Shown here: positions 42,155-53,400 of the stretch, one piece after another
Layout of the letters: every line of letters begins with the position of its first letter
Numbering within the stretch: position 1 is the stretch's first letter
Origin: Porphyra umbilicalis
Taxonomy: Eukaryota; Rhodophyta; Bangiophyceae; Bangiales; Bangiaceae
Reading direction: 5' to 3'
Length of the DNA stretch: 64,000 bases
Assembly (NCBI GenBank): GCA_002049455.2
Contig: KV919020.1
Span: 1-64,000, forward strand
Made by a program: the position numbers and the translations under genes
The notes under the pieces: generated by a model
What the model saw: the letters and a program-made list of their open reading frames with translations, nothing else
Databases searched by the model: none
Told to the model about the DNA's origin: nothing

Positions 42155-42196
42155 CGGGTTGGGGTTAGGGTAAGGGTTGGGGTTACGGTTAGGATT
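42155..42196 (+). repeat. Interstitial telomere-like repeats
   Basis: Degenerate GGGTT/GGGGTTA/GGGTAA units, roughly six in tandem, resemble TTAGGG- or TTAGGGG-type telomere repeats reading rightward. They directly abut the first satellite unit. The true telomere sequence of this organism cannot be read from the window. Confidence 0.6.
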
Positions 42197-42646
42197 TAAC
42201 TCAGGGCAATGTGTCGACACGATGCAAGCTGCACGACATGCAAGCGCCGCGGCCGAGCGGCCGCAAGAATGCGGGCAAGTCGCGTTTTTGGTTTCTGTTG
42301 ACAGGTGGTGTCTACGGACTTGCGCGGGACGGCCGTGACGGCCCGATACACGGTGGCTGCGCGATTTGCCACGCTCAAGGCAATGTGTCGACACGGTGCA
42401 AGCTGCACGACATGCAAGCGCCGCGGCCGAGCGGCCGCAAGAATGCGGGCAAGTCGCGTTTTTGGTTTCTGTAGACAGGTAGTGTCTACGGACTTGCGTG
42501 ACGGCCCAATACACGGTGGCTGCGCGATTTGCCACGCTCACGGCAATGTGTCGGCACGGTGCAAGCTGCAAGACATGAAAGCGCCGCGGCCGAGCGGTCG
42601 CAAGAATGCGGGCAAGTCGCGTGTTTGGTTTCTGTAGACAGTTGGT
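42197..42646 (+). repeat. 174-bp satellite, left segment (about 2.5 diverged copies)
   Basis: Units share the satellite landmarks GTGTCTACGGACTTGCG, GCCGCGGCCGAGCGGCCGC and GTCGCGTTTTTGGTTTCTG but carry substitutions and a deletion near 42497 (TTGCGTGACGGCCC). The segment ends at GTAGACAG, just left of the Copia insertion, and the array resumes in phase at 47060. Confidence 0.9.
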
Positions 42647-43072
42647 TGTTGAGAGTTCAAAAACCAACTATGCCACATGACCGGTGTGACTGGCCTGGGG
42701 AGCTGAACATCACCAGTTCAACACTCCCCCCAGCTCCTCAGGGCCAGGCTCGTCTGACCCACGACTCGGAATTGCCTCTCCTGCAAATTGTCAATCTTGA
42801 TGCCGCCCATGCCGGCAGCGCCACCGTCCATGATGCCTGCTTGTCGTAGCGCTTCCCGATCTTGCCGAACCTTGCGCCTTGACCGTCACGTCCTTGAACC
42901 ACCTTGCACTCGTCTTCTTCGCACTTGTCGCGACCGCCGCGACGCCGTCTGGCACACCTTGCCCTTGTCACAGCCCCGGCTCTGGGCCCATAACCTGTTG
43001 AGAGGTCAAAAACCAACTACGCCACATGACCGGTGTGACTGGCCTGGGGAGCTGAACATCACCAGTTCAACA
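42647..43072 (+). repeat. Duplicated 76-77-bp TG...CA block
   Basis: 42647-42722 and 42996-43072 are near-identical and each runs from TGTTGAGAG to CAGTTCAACA. They flank 273 bp of other sequence. They could be remnants of LTR ends, or a small terminal-repeat element. The second copy runs directly into gag coding sequence, which is not normal for an LTR. Confidence 0.7.
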
Positions 43073-43074
43073 CT

Positions 43075-44041
43075 GAAAAGTTGACGGAGACGAACTTCCA
43101 CGAGTGGCGCCAGCGGATCAAGATGATCCTGGCGCTGCGCGATCTGGACGACATGCTTGACGAAGACGGCAAGCCGACGGACGCGGAGGACCGCGAGTTG
43201 GCGGTGTGGAAGCGTCGAGACACGAAGGCGAGCGCCATCATCGGGCTCACCCTTGGGTCTGAGCAGCTCGAGCACGTTTCGGGGTGCAAGACGACGGCGT
43301 AAATGTGGTCGTCCCTGCAAGGCGTCTTCCAGCGCAAGAGTTTGATGAACAAGATAAGATGAAGGCGCGACGCGAATTCTACACCGTCGCGATGAACGTC
43401 GGCGAGGGCATGCTGGGCTAAATCAACCGCGTGCGCAACCTCGGCGAGAACCTCAAGGCCATGGGCGGCGAGGTGACGGAGATGGATGTCGCCATGAGCG
43501 TTCTCAACGGGCTGACGTCAAAGTATGAGAACCTGCTGGTGGCTCTAGACGCCAAGGGTGAGAACGAGCTAAGCCTCGACTTTGTCAAGAGCCGCTTGCT
43601 TCAGGAGGAGCGGCGTCAGGCGGACAAGTCACCGGCGATCAAGCGCATTGGTGACATGGCACTCGTCGGCGCCAACTATGGAGGTCAAGGCCGCCGTGGT
43701 GACCTTTCCAAGATCGAGTGCTACTACTGCCACAAGTTTGGGCACATCGCTCATGATTACCCAGAGCTCAAGGCCAAGAAGCAGAGACAGGACAAGGTGG
43801 CCGCGATTGCGGCTGATGACGGTAGCGACAGCGACGACGCCATCTGTCTCGTTGGAAACGTGGATGACAACGATGACATTTCCAAGTCGTGGCTTGTCGA
43901 CTCTGCGGCGTCTGCACACATGTGCTGGATGCGTGCGTGTTTCGATGACTACAAGACGACCACGGGACGGAGCGTCACGATGGGTGACAAGGGGTCCGTG
44001 GCCACGGCGGGCGTCGGAACCGTCGTCCTCAACGTCATCGT
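43075..44041 (+). pseudogene. Copia gag and protease, broken
   Basis: Gag begins EKLTETNFHEWRQRIKM (43075 onward) with the usual LEHVSGCKTTA block. It is interrupted by a TAA at 43300-43302, a frameshift near 43350 and a TAA within LG-INRVRNL at about 43420. The zinc knuckle CYYCHKFGHIAHDYP (about 43720-43763) has Tyr in place of the last Cys, so it cannot bind zinc normally. The protease site reads VDSAASAHM instead of the usual DSGAS. The frame continues to VGTVVLNVI, where the element is broken (about 44041). Confidence 0.85.
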
Positions 44042-46413
44042 TCAAAGCACAGCTGCACACCGGCAACAAGATCAAGGTGCTCCGGTCCGACAACGGCGGC
44101 GAGTACGTGTCGTCCGCATTCAAGGCACTTCACGATGAGAACGGCACAACGCACCAGACGACGGTGCCCGACACGCCGCAGCAGAACGGGGTTGCTGAGC
44201 GACTCAACCGAGTTCTCGTGGAGATGGCACGCACCATGATGCGACACAAGGACGTCGACCAGGATCTTTGGGCGGATGCCATCAAGACGGCGGTCTACAT
44301 CAAGAACCGCGTCACCAGCCGTGCGCTTCCCGTAGGCAAGACGCCTCATGAGCTATGGACCGGGAACAAGCCCGACGTAAGCCACATGCGGGTGTTTGGG
44401 TCAACATGCTGGGTGGTACTGCACAAGAGCCACGTCGATGGCAAGTTCGGAGACAAGGCGGCAAAGGGCATTTTCGTGGGCTATTCCGACGGCAGCAAGG
44501 CGTACAAGGTCATCTCGAAGACGGCAAGGTCGTCAAGGCGCGAAGCGTCGTTTTCTCCGAGAACAACTCAAGCAAGGTTGCAGATGTTCCAGAGGACTCA
44601 CCCGTGGACGAAGTCGTGGAAGGCGAGACGGGCTAGGATGCCGGCAGCGACGACCAAGACATCGACGCTGAAGACGACCAAGACGTCGACGCTGAAGATG
44701 ACGGCGGAGACGACCAGCAAGAAGATGGCTCGGACAAAACCGGCAGACGACAATCAAGGTTCTGCCGGATGTCAAGACACGCTGCGTCGGAGCGGCAGAT
44801 CGCCGAGGCCGCCGGTTGAGTACTGGCGTCCAGTGAGCCTCGTTGCTCACGAGGCTCCCATGATGTATGGGCAAGCAGCTCAAGGACAAGAGTCGACCAA
44901 GTGGCGGGCCGCAATGGACCAGGAGATGGACTCTATCCGCAAGAACAAGACATGGCGTTTGACGGATCGCCCGGTCGGCCGACGCGTGCTCAAGGGCAAG
45001 TGGGTTTACAAGGTCAAGGACGAGCTGGACAAGGTCGGGAACAACACGACGCGGCACAAGGCGCGCCTGTGCTTTATGGGCAATCGGCAGATCAAGGGGC
45101 TTGACTTCAACGAGACGTTTGCGCCGGTGGCCAGGTTCACTACCATCCGATGCATCCTGGCGATGACGGCGGCGAACGGGTGGGAGCTGCATCAGATGGA
45201 CGTCAAGACGGCCTTCCTGAACGGCGACCTTGACGAGGAGGTCTGCATGGAGCAGCCGGAGGGATACGTCGATCCCACGTATCCGGACAAGGTGTGCCGT
45301 CTTCTCCAAGCGCTGTATGGGCTTAAGCAAGCCCCCAAGATGTGGTACGCCAAGCTCGACGCCTTCCTCAAGTCGCAAGAGTTTGACAACATCGACCCGG
45401 ATGCCTGCCTCTACCTCCAGATTGATGACGGTGAGATCATCATCGTCCTGGTGTACGTCGACGATCTTCTTCTGGTCGGGTCAAGCATGGAGGCAATTAA
45501 CAAAATCAAGAAGGCGCTTCGCAAGCGCTTCGAGATGAAGGACCTGGGCGAGGCCAAGGTCATCCTCGGGCTAGAGATCAGCCGTGACAAGACGTTGGGC
45601 ACCCTCAAGCTGTCGCAGGGCAAGTACGCGGGAAAAGTGCTCGAGAAGTTCGGTATGGCGGAGTGCAACCCGATCGCGACACCGTTGGAGGTCGGGCTGC
45701 AGCTGGCTAAGTTGGAGAAGAGCGACGAGTCTCTTCCTTATCGCGAGGCCGTCGGAAGCCTGATGTACCTGATGGTCGGGACGCGTCCTGATCTCGCCTT
45801 TGCCGTCGGCAAGCTAAGCCGTTTCGTGTCGGGCTACGGGAAGGAGCACTGGGCGGCTGTGAAGCGCGTTCTCCGATATGTCAAGGGGTCTGTCGACAAC
45901 GGCCTGGTCTACAGCAAGTCCGCGTCGGGCATCCTCCAAGGTTTCAGCGATGCCGACTGGGCAGGTGACTACGAGACGCGGCGGTCTACGACGGGCTTCA
46001 TGTTCATCTTTGGCGGGGCGGCCGTCAGCTGGGCTTCGAAGTTGTAAAAGACGGTGGCGCTATCTACCATGGAGACGGAGTACATGGCTTTTTGCGAGGC
46101 CAGCAAGGAAGCTGTTTCGCTCGACAAGCTCATCCAACGCGTCACCATGCTCGTGACGCAGTCGAACACCTTGGTTGGGCCGGTTAACATCAAGGTCGAC
46201 AACAGCGGCTGCATCGACTTCGCCAAGAATCCCGTCGAGCACAAGCGCACCAAGCACATCGACATTCGCTACCACTTTGTGCGGGATGCGATCACGACGG
46301 ACAAGGTCATCCTCGCGCACTGCCCAACGGACGAGATGGCGGCAGACCCGATGACGAAGGGGCTCGCCAAGGTCAAGCACGACAAGCATGTCAAGACGAT
46401 GGGGATGTGTTGA
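44042..46413 (+). pseudogene. Copia integrase C-half, reverse transcriptase and RNase H
   Basis: The frame opens with KIKVLRSDNGGEYVSSAF (second catalytic Asp region of integrase) and PQQNGVAERLNR (Glu), ELWTGNKPDVSHMRVFG, then the reverse transcriptase: KARLCFMGNRQIKGLDFNE, WELHQMDVKTAFLNGDL, QPEGYVDP, LYGLKQAPKMWY and the catalytic YVDD at about 45456. RNase H follows with GFSDADWAGDYETRRSTTG. A TAA at 46045-46047 falls in SWASKL-KTVALSTMETEYMA, a likely Gln-to-stop change. The same frame then runs on to a TGA at 46411-46413. The integrase N-terminal half is missing from its normal place. Confidence 0.9.
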
Positions 46414-46577
46414 ATTCAAGTACGCGCCGTAAGTACATCCGGATGTAAGTACATTGCTCTTCCAAGGCGGCCATGACGGGCGGCATCGGATTTGGGACGT
46501 CAAGATTCTAGGCGGATTTACTTCTCGACAAGTACTTCAAGGGCGGTCAGCTGTCAGGCGGCGTCAAGCGAGGGGGA

Positions 46578-46978
46578 GTGGTGGACCGTCATGCTCAACG
46601 CCGCCGTAAGCCCTCTCTGCAGCTATTGCATGAGCGTCTTGGCCACGTGAACGTGGCCGGCGTCAAGAGGATGATCAAGAACAAGGACGTAGACGGACTC
46701 AAGTGCACTTCCATGGTGGTCAAGAACATCTGCGAGCCGTGCGTGTACGGCAAGGCGGCAATGACGCCTATGCCTAGCGCAAGAGGCGTTCGTGTGACCA
46801 AGCGGCTCCAGCTCGTGCACTCGGACCTCGGTGGACCTATGTCAGAACCCTCTCGTGGCGGAGCGCTCTACTTCGGCAGGTTCACCGAGGACTTCTCCCG
46901 CTGGACGGACGTGGTCTTCCTGCACAAGAAGAGCGATCTTCTCGCGGAGTACAAGAAGTGGCTAACCACCAAAGCACG
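46578..46978 (+). pseudogene. Displaced Copia pre-integrase and integrase N-terminal segment
   Basis: This segment, downstream of RNase H, encodes exactly what is missing between protease and integrase: LQLLHERLGHVNVAGVKRM with the HHCC zinc-binding His residues, CEPCVYGKAAMTPMP, then LVHSDLGGPMS (first catalytic Asp) and DFSRWTDVVFLHKKSDLLAEYKKWLTTKA. It ends at AAAGCAC (about 46971), a 7-bp sequence also present where the main frame resumes (AAAGCACAGCTGCACACC, about 44045). The order is therefore permuted relative to every functional Copia. Confidence 0.85.
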
Positions 46979-47059
46979 TTCGCACACATACACACAAGCT
47001 CAAGCGACTCAACCACTTCACCGTGGTCCCCCATCCCCTATCCCCACTGCGTTTCAACA

Positions 47060-49141
47060 GTGGTGTGTACGGACTTGCGCGGGACGGCCGTGACGGCCCA
47101 ATACACGGTGGCTGCGCGATTTGCCACGCTCACGGCAATGTGTCGACACGGTGCAGGCTTCACGACATGCAAGCGCCGCGGCCGAGCGGCCGCAAGAATG
47201 CGGGCAAGTCGCGTTTTTGGTTTCTGTAGACAGGGGGTGTCTACGGACTTGCGCGGGACGACCGTGACGGCCCAATACACGGTGGCTGCGCGATTTGCCC
47301 CGCTTGCGGCAATGTGTCGACACGGTGCAGGCTGCACGACATGCAAGCGCCGCGGCCGAGCGGCCGCAAGAATGCGGGCAAGTCGCGTTTTTGGTTTCTG
47401 TAGACAGGTCGTGTCTACGGACTTGCGCGGGACGGCCGTGACGGCCCAATACACGGTGGCTGCGCGATTTGCCACGCTCACGGCAATGTGTCGACACGGT
47501 GCAGGCTGCACGACATGCAAGCGCCGCGGCCGAGCGGCCGCAAGAATGCGGGCAAGTCGCGTTTTTGGTTTCTGTAGACAGGTCGTGTCTACGGACTTGC
47601 GCGGGACGGCCGTGACGGCCCAATACACGGTGGCTGCGCGATTTGCCACGCTCACGGCAATATGTCGACACGGTGCAGGCTGCACGACATGCAAGCGCCG
47701 CGGCCGAGCGGCCGCAAGAATGCGGGCAAGTCGCGTTTTTGGTTTCTGTAGACAGGTGGTGTCTACGGACTTGCGCGGGACGGCCGTGACGGCCCAATAC
47801 ACGGTGGCTGCGCGATTTGCCACGCTCACGGCAATGTGTCGACACGGTGCAGGCTGCACGACATGCAAGCGCCGCGGCCGAGCGGCCGCAAGAATGCGGG
47901 CAAGTCGCGTTTTTGGTTTCTGTAGACAGGTCGTGTCTACGGACTTGCGCGGGACGGCCGTGACGGCCCAATACACGGTGGCTGCGCGATTTGCCACGCT
48001 CACGGCAATGTGTCAACACGGTGCAGGCTGCACGACATGCAAGCGCCGCGGCCGAGCGGCCGCAAGAATGCGGGCAAGTCGCGTTTTTGGTTTCTGTAAA
48101 CAGGTCGTGTCTACGGACTTGCGCGGGACGGCCGTGACGGCCCAATACACGGTGGCTGCGCGATTTGCCACGCTCACGGCAATGTGTCGACACGGTGCAG
48201 GCTGCACGACATGCAAGCGCCGCGGCCGAGCGGCCGCAAGAATGCGGGCAAGTCGCGTTTTTGGTTTCTGTAGACAGGTGGTGTCTACGGACTTGCGCGG
48301 GACGGCCGTGACGGCCCAATACACGGTGGCTGCGCGATTTGCCACGCTCACGGCAATGTGTCGACACGGTGCAAGCTGCACGACATGCAAGCGCCGCGGC
48401 CGAGCGGCCGCAAGAATGCGGGCAAGTCGCGTTTTTGGTTTCTGTAGACAGGTCGTGTCTACGGACTTGCGCGGGACGGCCGTGACGGCCCAATACACGG
48501 TGGCTGCGCGATTTGCCACGCTCACGGCAATGTGTCGACACGGTGCAAGCTGCACGACATGCAAGCGCCGAGGCCGAGCGGGCGCAAGAATGAAGGAAAG
48601 TCGCGTTTTTGGTTTCTGTAGACAGGTGGTGTCTACGGACTTGCGCGGGACGGCCGTGACGGCCCAATACACGGTGGCTGCGCGATTTGCCACTCTCACG
48701 GCAATGTGTCGACACGGCGCAGGCTGCACGACATGCAAGCGCCGCGGCCGAGCGGCCGCAAGAATGCGGGCAAGTCGCGTTTTTGGTTTCTGTAGACAGG
48801 TCGTGTCTACGGACTTGCGCGGGACGGCCGTGACGGCCCAATACACGGTGGCTGCGCGATTCGCCACGCTCACGGCAATGTGTCGACACGGTGCAAGCTG
48901 CACGACATGCAAGCGCCGCGGCCGAGCGGCCGCAAGAATGCGGGCAAGTCGCGTTTTTGGTTTCTGTAGACAGGTCGTGTCTACGGACTTGCGCGGGACG
49001 GCCGTGACGGCCCAATACACGGTGGCTGCGCGATTTGCCACGCTCACGGCAATGTGTCGACACGGTGCAAGCTGCACGACATGCAAGCGCCGCGGCCGAG
49101 CGGCCGCAAGAATGCGGGAAAGTCGCGTTTTTGGTTTCTGT
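47060..49141 (+). repeat. 174-bp satellite, middle segment (about 12 copies)
   Basis: Head-to-tail units with period 174 bp. Copies vary at recurring positions (GGTCGTGTC versus GGTGGTGTC; GTGCAGGC versus GTGCAAGC), and one unit near 48570-48600 has several changes (GCCGAGGCCGAGCGGGCGC, AATGAAGGAAAG). The array ends at TTTCTGT where the non-LTR element begins. Confidence 0.97.
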
Positions 49142-49206
49142 TTTAATTGGGTGGCTTAGCCTAGGGATAAGCTCCCTCTGACTAACTAGTGCGGTGCTAA
49201 TCGCCG

Positions 49207-50490
49207 CTACTCTCCAATTCGACAAGCAATTGGACTACTGTCAGCATGCCGACCAGTAGCCCCCCTCAGAAAATGTGGCACCCCAAAGTCCCCCCCCCGC
49301 CAAGCCAACGCGTCAGCCGACGTCGAGCCCAGGTCAGCGGTCGCATCCAACGGGCGCTCCGGGGTGGCGCAAGCGGCGTAACCGCCAGCGACCGCCCACG
49401 TAAGGGAACGCCAGAGCATGACCGAGACGTCCAACAGAAGCCCCGCACGAACCGCCGCAAGCTGCGGACCAGCAAGCGCGGCCTTCAGCCACGCGTCGGT
49501 CGCGGGACCAACGCGGCCCAGCGCCTCCCATACCAGAGGGGTGAAGGCGTGGGGGGGGTCCGTCGTGGGCAATGCCGGCACGTAGGCGGCCCGCTTGGCC
49601 GCCTCGCGCTCGGCCGCCGCAACCGCCCGCAGGGGCGACGTGCGGACCCGCGCCGCGACCGCGTCGGGCCACGGCCACGCGACCGAAACGTCACACCAGG
49701 TGACAGCGGCCGTGGCCGCCGCGGTCGCGCGCACGTCCGGCCGCAGGTCCCCACCAGTCCCCTCGAGGCCGACCTCCACGCCCACCTCCCGCCACGCCGG
49801 GGCGCGGCGCAGCGCTGCCGCCATGAGCGCCACAATGTGGTGGTGCACGGCGGTGCGCCGCGCCACCTGGGCGCGGCAGGCGGAGAGGAAGTGTCGGCCA
49901 GCCGGGTCGGCCGCAGCCCCGCAGGCGCAGCGCGGGCGCGGAGGGTCCGGGCGCGGGGGGGCGCCCAGCCAGAGGCGCGCCGCCACGCGCATGGCCGAGC
50001 CGGGGATGTGCCCCCGGCCCCGCGGTCGGACGGGACCGCGGTGAGCCACAGGGCAGCCCGTCCGCCCTGTACCGCCGCCAGCCCCGTCCGCGCCCACCCC
50101 GACAGGCCGGCGTACAGGCGGGCACGCCGAGCGGCGTGGGCGGGGAGGGAGAGCGCCCGCTGCGTGACGGCGGCAGGCGCCGACAGCAGCCGTCGCCACG
50201 TCAGCGCCGCGGGCAGCCCCCCCCCGGTATGGCCGAGGGCCTGTTCTTGGTGGGGGGGGCGGTCCGCCGCGTCCGCGCGGGCGGCAGCAGCCGAGGCAGC
50301 AGGGGCGGAGCTGGCGCAGCCGCGGGGCGCTGGCGCCCACAGCGCCCCCGATGGAGGCGCGGCGGAGTGCGCCGCCACGGCGGCGACCAGGGCGAGTAGG
50401 TCCGTGCGCCAGGAGGCGGCAGCCGCGGGCAGCGGCGTCGGCACGCCTGCGGCGGCGGGCCGAACGGGCGGCGGACCGGGGTCGGCCCAC
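49207..50490 (-). pseudogene. C-terminal zinc knuckle and restriction-like endonuclease domain of the non-LTR element
   Basis: Open frame ending in TAG at 49207. Motifs in order: CACG...GRHFLSAC (about 49940-49885), a Cys/Cys/His/Cys knuckle; RRTAVHHHIVALM (about 49860-49820); LRPDVRA (about 49752-49735); and VTWCDVSVAWPWP (about 49700-49665), the spaced PD and D residues of PD-(D/E)XK-like endonucleases of R2-type elements; then EREAAKRAAYVPALP. The domain would nick target DNA for target-primed reverse transcription. A basic residue expected two positions after the Asp is not evident, so activity is uncertain. The upstream part of the frame merges into the repeat spacer. Confidence 0.7.
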
Positions 50491-50499
50491 TCAGGCCAC

Positions 50500-53400
50500 G
50501 CGTCCGGTGGCGGCGTCCCCTCTGGGCCATCCGGCCCCACCCATACGGTGCGGGTGGCGGCGGCCGCCGGTGCCGCTGCCGCCGCCCCCGCCGCCACCTC
50601 TGCCGCCGCCGCAACGCGCGGCGACCGACGCGGCTGCGTCACCCGGTCGCCGTCTGGCCGGGGCAGGACCGGGGGCGGGGGCGGCGAGCGGTCATCAGCA
50701 GACGCTGAGTCCCAAGGCGCCGCCGCCGCCGCCTCAGCCACCACCGCAGCCGCCGCCGCCGCCACCGTCACCGCGGGCGACGCCCTTGCCGGCGGCGCCG
50801 TCGCCAGGGGCGCCACTGACGCCACCGTCGCCGGCGCCGTCGCCCGCGGCGCCGCCGACGCCATCGCCGTCGCCGCCGTCGACGGCGGCGGCGGCGCCGC
50901 CGCTACTGCGTTTGCCGCCGACGCCGCCGACGCCGCCGCGGGCGACGCCACCGCCGGCGACGCCAGCGTCGGCGAAGGCGCCGGCGGCACGGATGGCGAC
51001 ACGACCAACGCCGCCGCCGCCGCCGCCCGCCGCGGCGGGCGACACCAGCGCCTTTGGCGCCGTCGCCGGCGGCGCCGTCGCCGGCGCGACCGCATCCGCC
51101 ATTGTCACCGCTGCCGCAGCAGCCGGCGACGCCACCGCCGGTGGCGCCATCGTCGGCGGCGCCAGAAGCGGCGCGACTGCCGATACAACCCCCGCCGCCG
51201 TCGACGCCGCCGACGCCGCCGCGGGCGACGCCACCGCCGGCGACGCCATCGTCGGCGAAGCCGACGGCCGCACTGTTGACGAGACGACCAACGCCGCCGC
51301 CGCCGCCGCCGCCGCGGCGGGCGACGCCGTTGCCTTTGGCGCCGTGGCCGGCGGCGCTGTCGCTGCCGCGACCACATCCGCCGCCGCCGCCGCCGCCGCG
51401 GCCGCGGGTGACGCCCCGCCGGTGGCGCCATCATCGGCGGCGCCAGCGGCGCCGTGGCGGCCGACACAACCACCGCCGCCGTCGACGCCGCCGACGCCGC
51501 CGCGGGCGACGCCGCTGCCGGCGGCGCCGTCGCCGGCCAAGCCGCTGGCGGTGCCGTTGTCGACACGTCAACTGCCGCCGCCGCCGCCGCCGCCGCTGCG
51601 GGCGCCGTCACCGCCGCCGGCGCGGTCTCCGGCGGCGCCGTCGCCGCCGCTGATGCTTCCGCGGCCGCCGCCGCCGCCGCAGCGGCGGGCAACGCCACCG
51701 CCGGCGGCACTGTCACCGGCGCCCCCGGTGGCGCGGCGGCCGACACGACCAACGCCACCGTTGGTGCCGCCGCCACCGTCGCGGCCGACGCAACCGCCGG
51801 CGCTGCCGTCGCCGGCGGCGCCGCTGGCGCCACTTCGGCCGACGCGACCGCCGCCGCCGCCGCCGCCTTCGCCACCGGCGCCAACGCTTGCGCCGGCACC
51901 ACGCCGCCTCGTCCGACAACAGGCGCGGCTGCGCCGTGCGCACAGCGTGCGAGAGTAGGGGGGGGGCGGGGGCAGGAGGAAGGGGGGGGGGGGGAAGCTC
52001 GGCCGTCGCGGCGCCGCCGGGCGCCGCGTGCAGCACACACACGTCGGCGGCCGCGCACGGCGACGGCGGTGCCCCCGCCGCAGCGTCCGCCGCGAGCGCC
52101 GGCGCCAAGGCCGGTGCTGCCGCCGCGTTGTACGCGGACGGGGCGTGCCCGCCCAGGCGCCGCGGGAGTAAGCGCCCGGCCGACGTAACAGAAGGGGCGG
52201 GGGGGGGGGGGGGGGCTCAAACGCGGCGGCGGCGGCTGCCGTCGCCGACCACCGCCCCACAACCGCGGGCGCAGCAACAGCGAGAACGGCGTCCGCGGCC
52301 GGTCCGCCGCCGGCACGAGGCGCGGCTGCCGCGGGCTCCGCCAGCGCCAGAGCGCTGGCGGCAGCGCCGGCGACGCCGCCGGTCGTGGGGGGCACCCGGG
52401 CCGCGGCGGCGTCGGCGGCGCCGGCCGGCGGCGCAACAGCCCCGGAAACACCGAAACTGCCCGCACAGGGCGGTGGCGCCGCCGGCGTAACCGCCCGGCT
52501 GGCAGGCGGCCGCTGATTGGGCGGCCGCCGCCGCGATGCCGGACGACGCTGACGTCGTCCGAACCATCGACGGTCGGCGGCCACGCCGCGGCCGGACAAG
52601 TGACCAGCGCCGACGGGGCGGCCGGCCAAAGGCGCCCCCGCGCCGCTGGTCGCGGCCCCAGGCGCCGCAACCGCCACCGCCGCCACCGCCGCCGCCGGCG
52701 CCGGCGCCGGCGCCGCCGCCGCTGTCGCGGGCGACGCCACCGCCGGCGGCGTCGTCGCCGGCGGCGCCGGCGGCCCCACTGCTGCCGATGTGACAACCGC
52801 CACCGCCGGCGCCGCCGCCGGCGGCGCGGGCGACGCCACCGCCTGCGGTGCCTGAACCGGCGCTGGCGGGGGCGCCGCCCGCGCCGGCGGCACCGCCGCC
52901 GCTGCCGTCGCCGCGGAGACGCCAACGCCGGCGGCGCCGGCGCCGGCGGTGCCGCAGCCGTCGCTGCTGTCGACGCGACCGCCGCCGCCGTCGCGGCCGC
53001 CGCCCCCGCGGGCGTCGCCGTGGCTGGCGGCGCCATCGCCGGCAGCGCGCCGCCAAGCCGCCCACGCCGTGCGCCGCGGCGTCGCCGCACACGTTGTCGT
53101 CGAGCAACCCTGCCGGGCCCGCCGCGACGGGCGGCGTGCACGCCGCTGCCCAGGCGCACGCCGGCAGCGCGGCCGTGCCACCGCCTGCTGCGGCGGTTGC
53201 GCCGGCGGCCACGCGAGGCGCCTCTTCCGCCGCCGTCGTGCATCCGGTCCCCGCCGCCGCCACAGCTTGGACAGCCGCCACCCGACCGCCCGGACCAAAG
53301 TCGTCCCGGACCGCAACGCCGCAGGGCCGGCCGCGCGGACCGCGGGGTTGGCGGGGGGGGGGGGGGGGGCAGGGGAAGAGGCGGCGTCGCGCCAACCGGC

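Larger units (their letters stand above)
42647..47059 (+). mobile_element. Ty1/Copia retrotransposon, rearranged and decayed, inserted in the satellite
   Basis: The left border starts TGTTGA and the right border ends TTCAACA, an inverted TG...CA pair. Flanks TTGGT (42642-42646) and GTGGT (47060-47064) fit a 5-bp duplication of the satellite sequence GTGGT with one later mutation, and the satellite continues in phase. Inside, in order: two copies of a 76-77-bp block, gag, protease, integrase C-terminal half, reverse transcriptase, RNase H, then the misplaced integrase N-terminal part. Full-length LTRs are not recognisable and a tRNA primer site is not seen. A G-rich tract GCGAGGGGGAG at about 46567 could be the polypurine tract. 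Confidence 0.85.

Noticed and set aside
42647-43072. Calling the pair of 76-bp blocks a complete TRIM element
   Set aside because: There is no target duplication around the pair itself, no primer-binding site after the first copy, and the second copy runs into gag.
46958-49159. 733-codon plus-strand frame of 58-residue repeats
   Set aside because: Same cause as the minus-strand frames; it fuses Copia remnants with satellite and has no independent start or domain.
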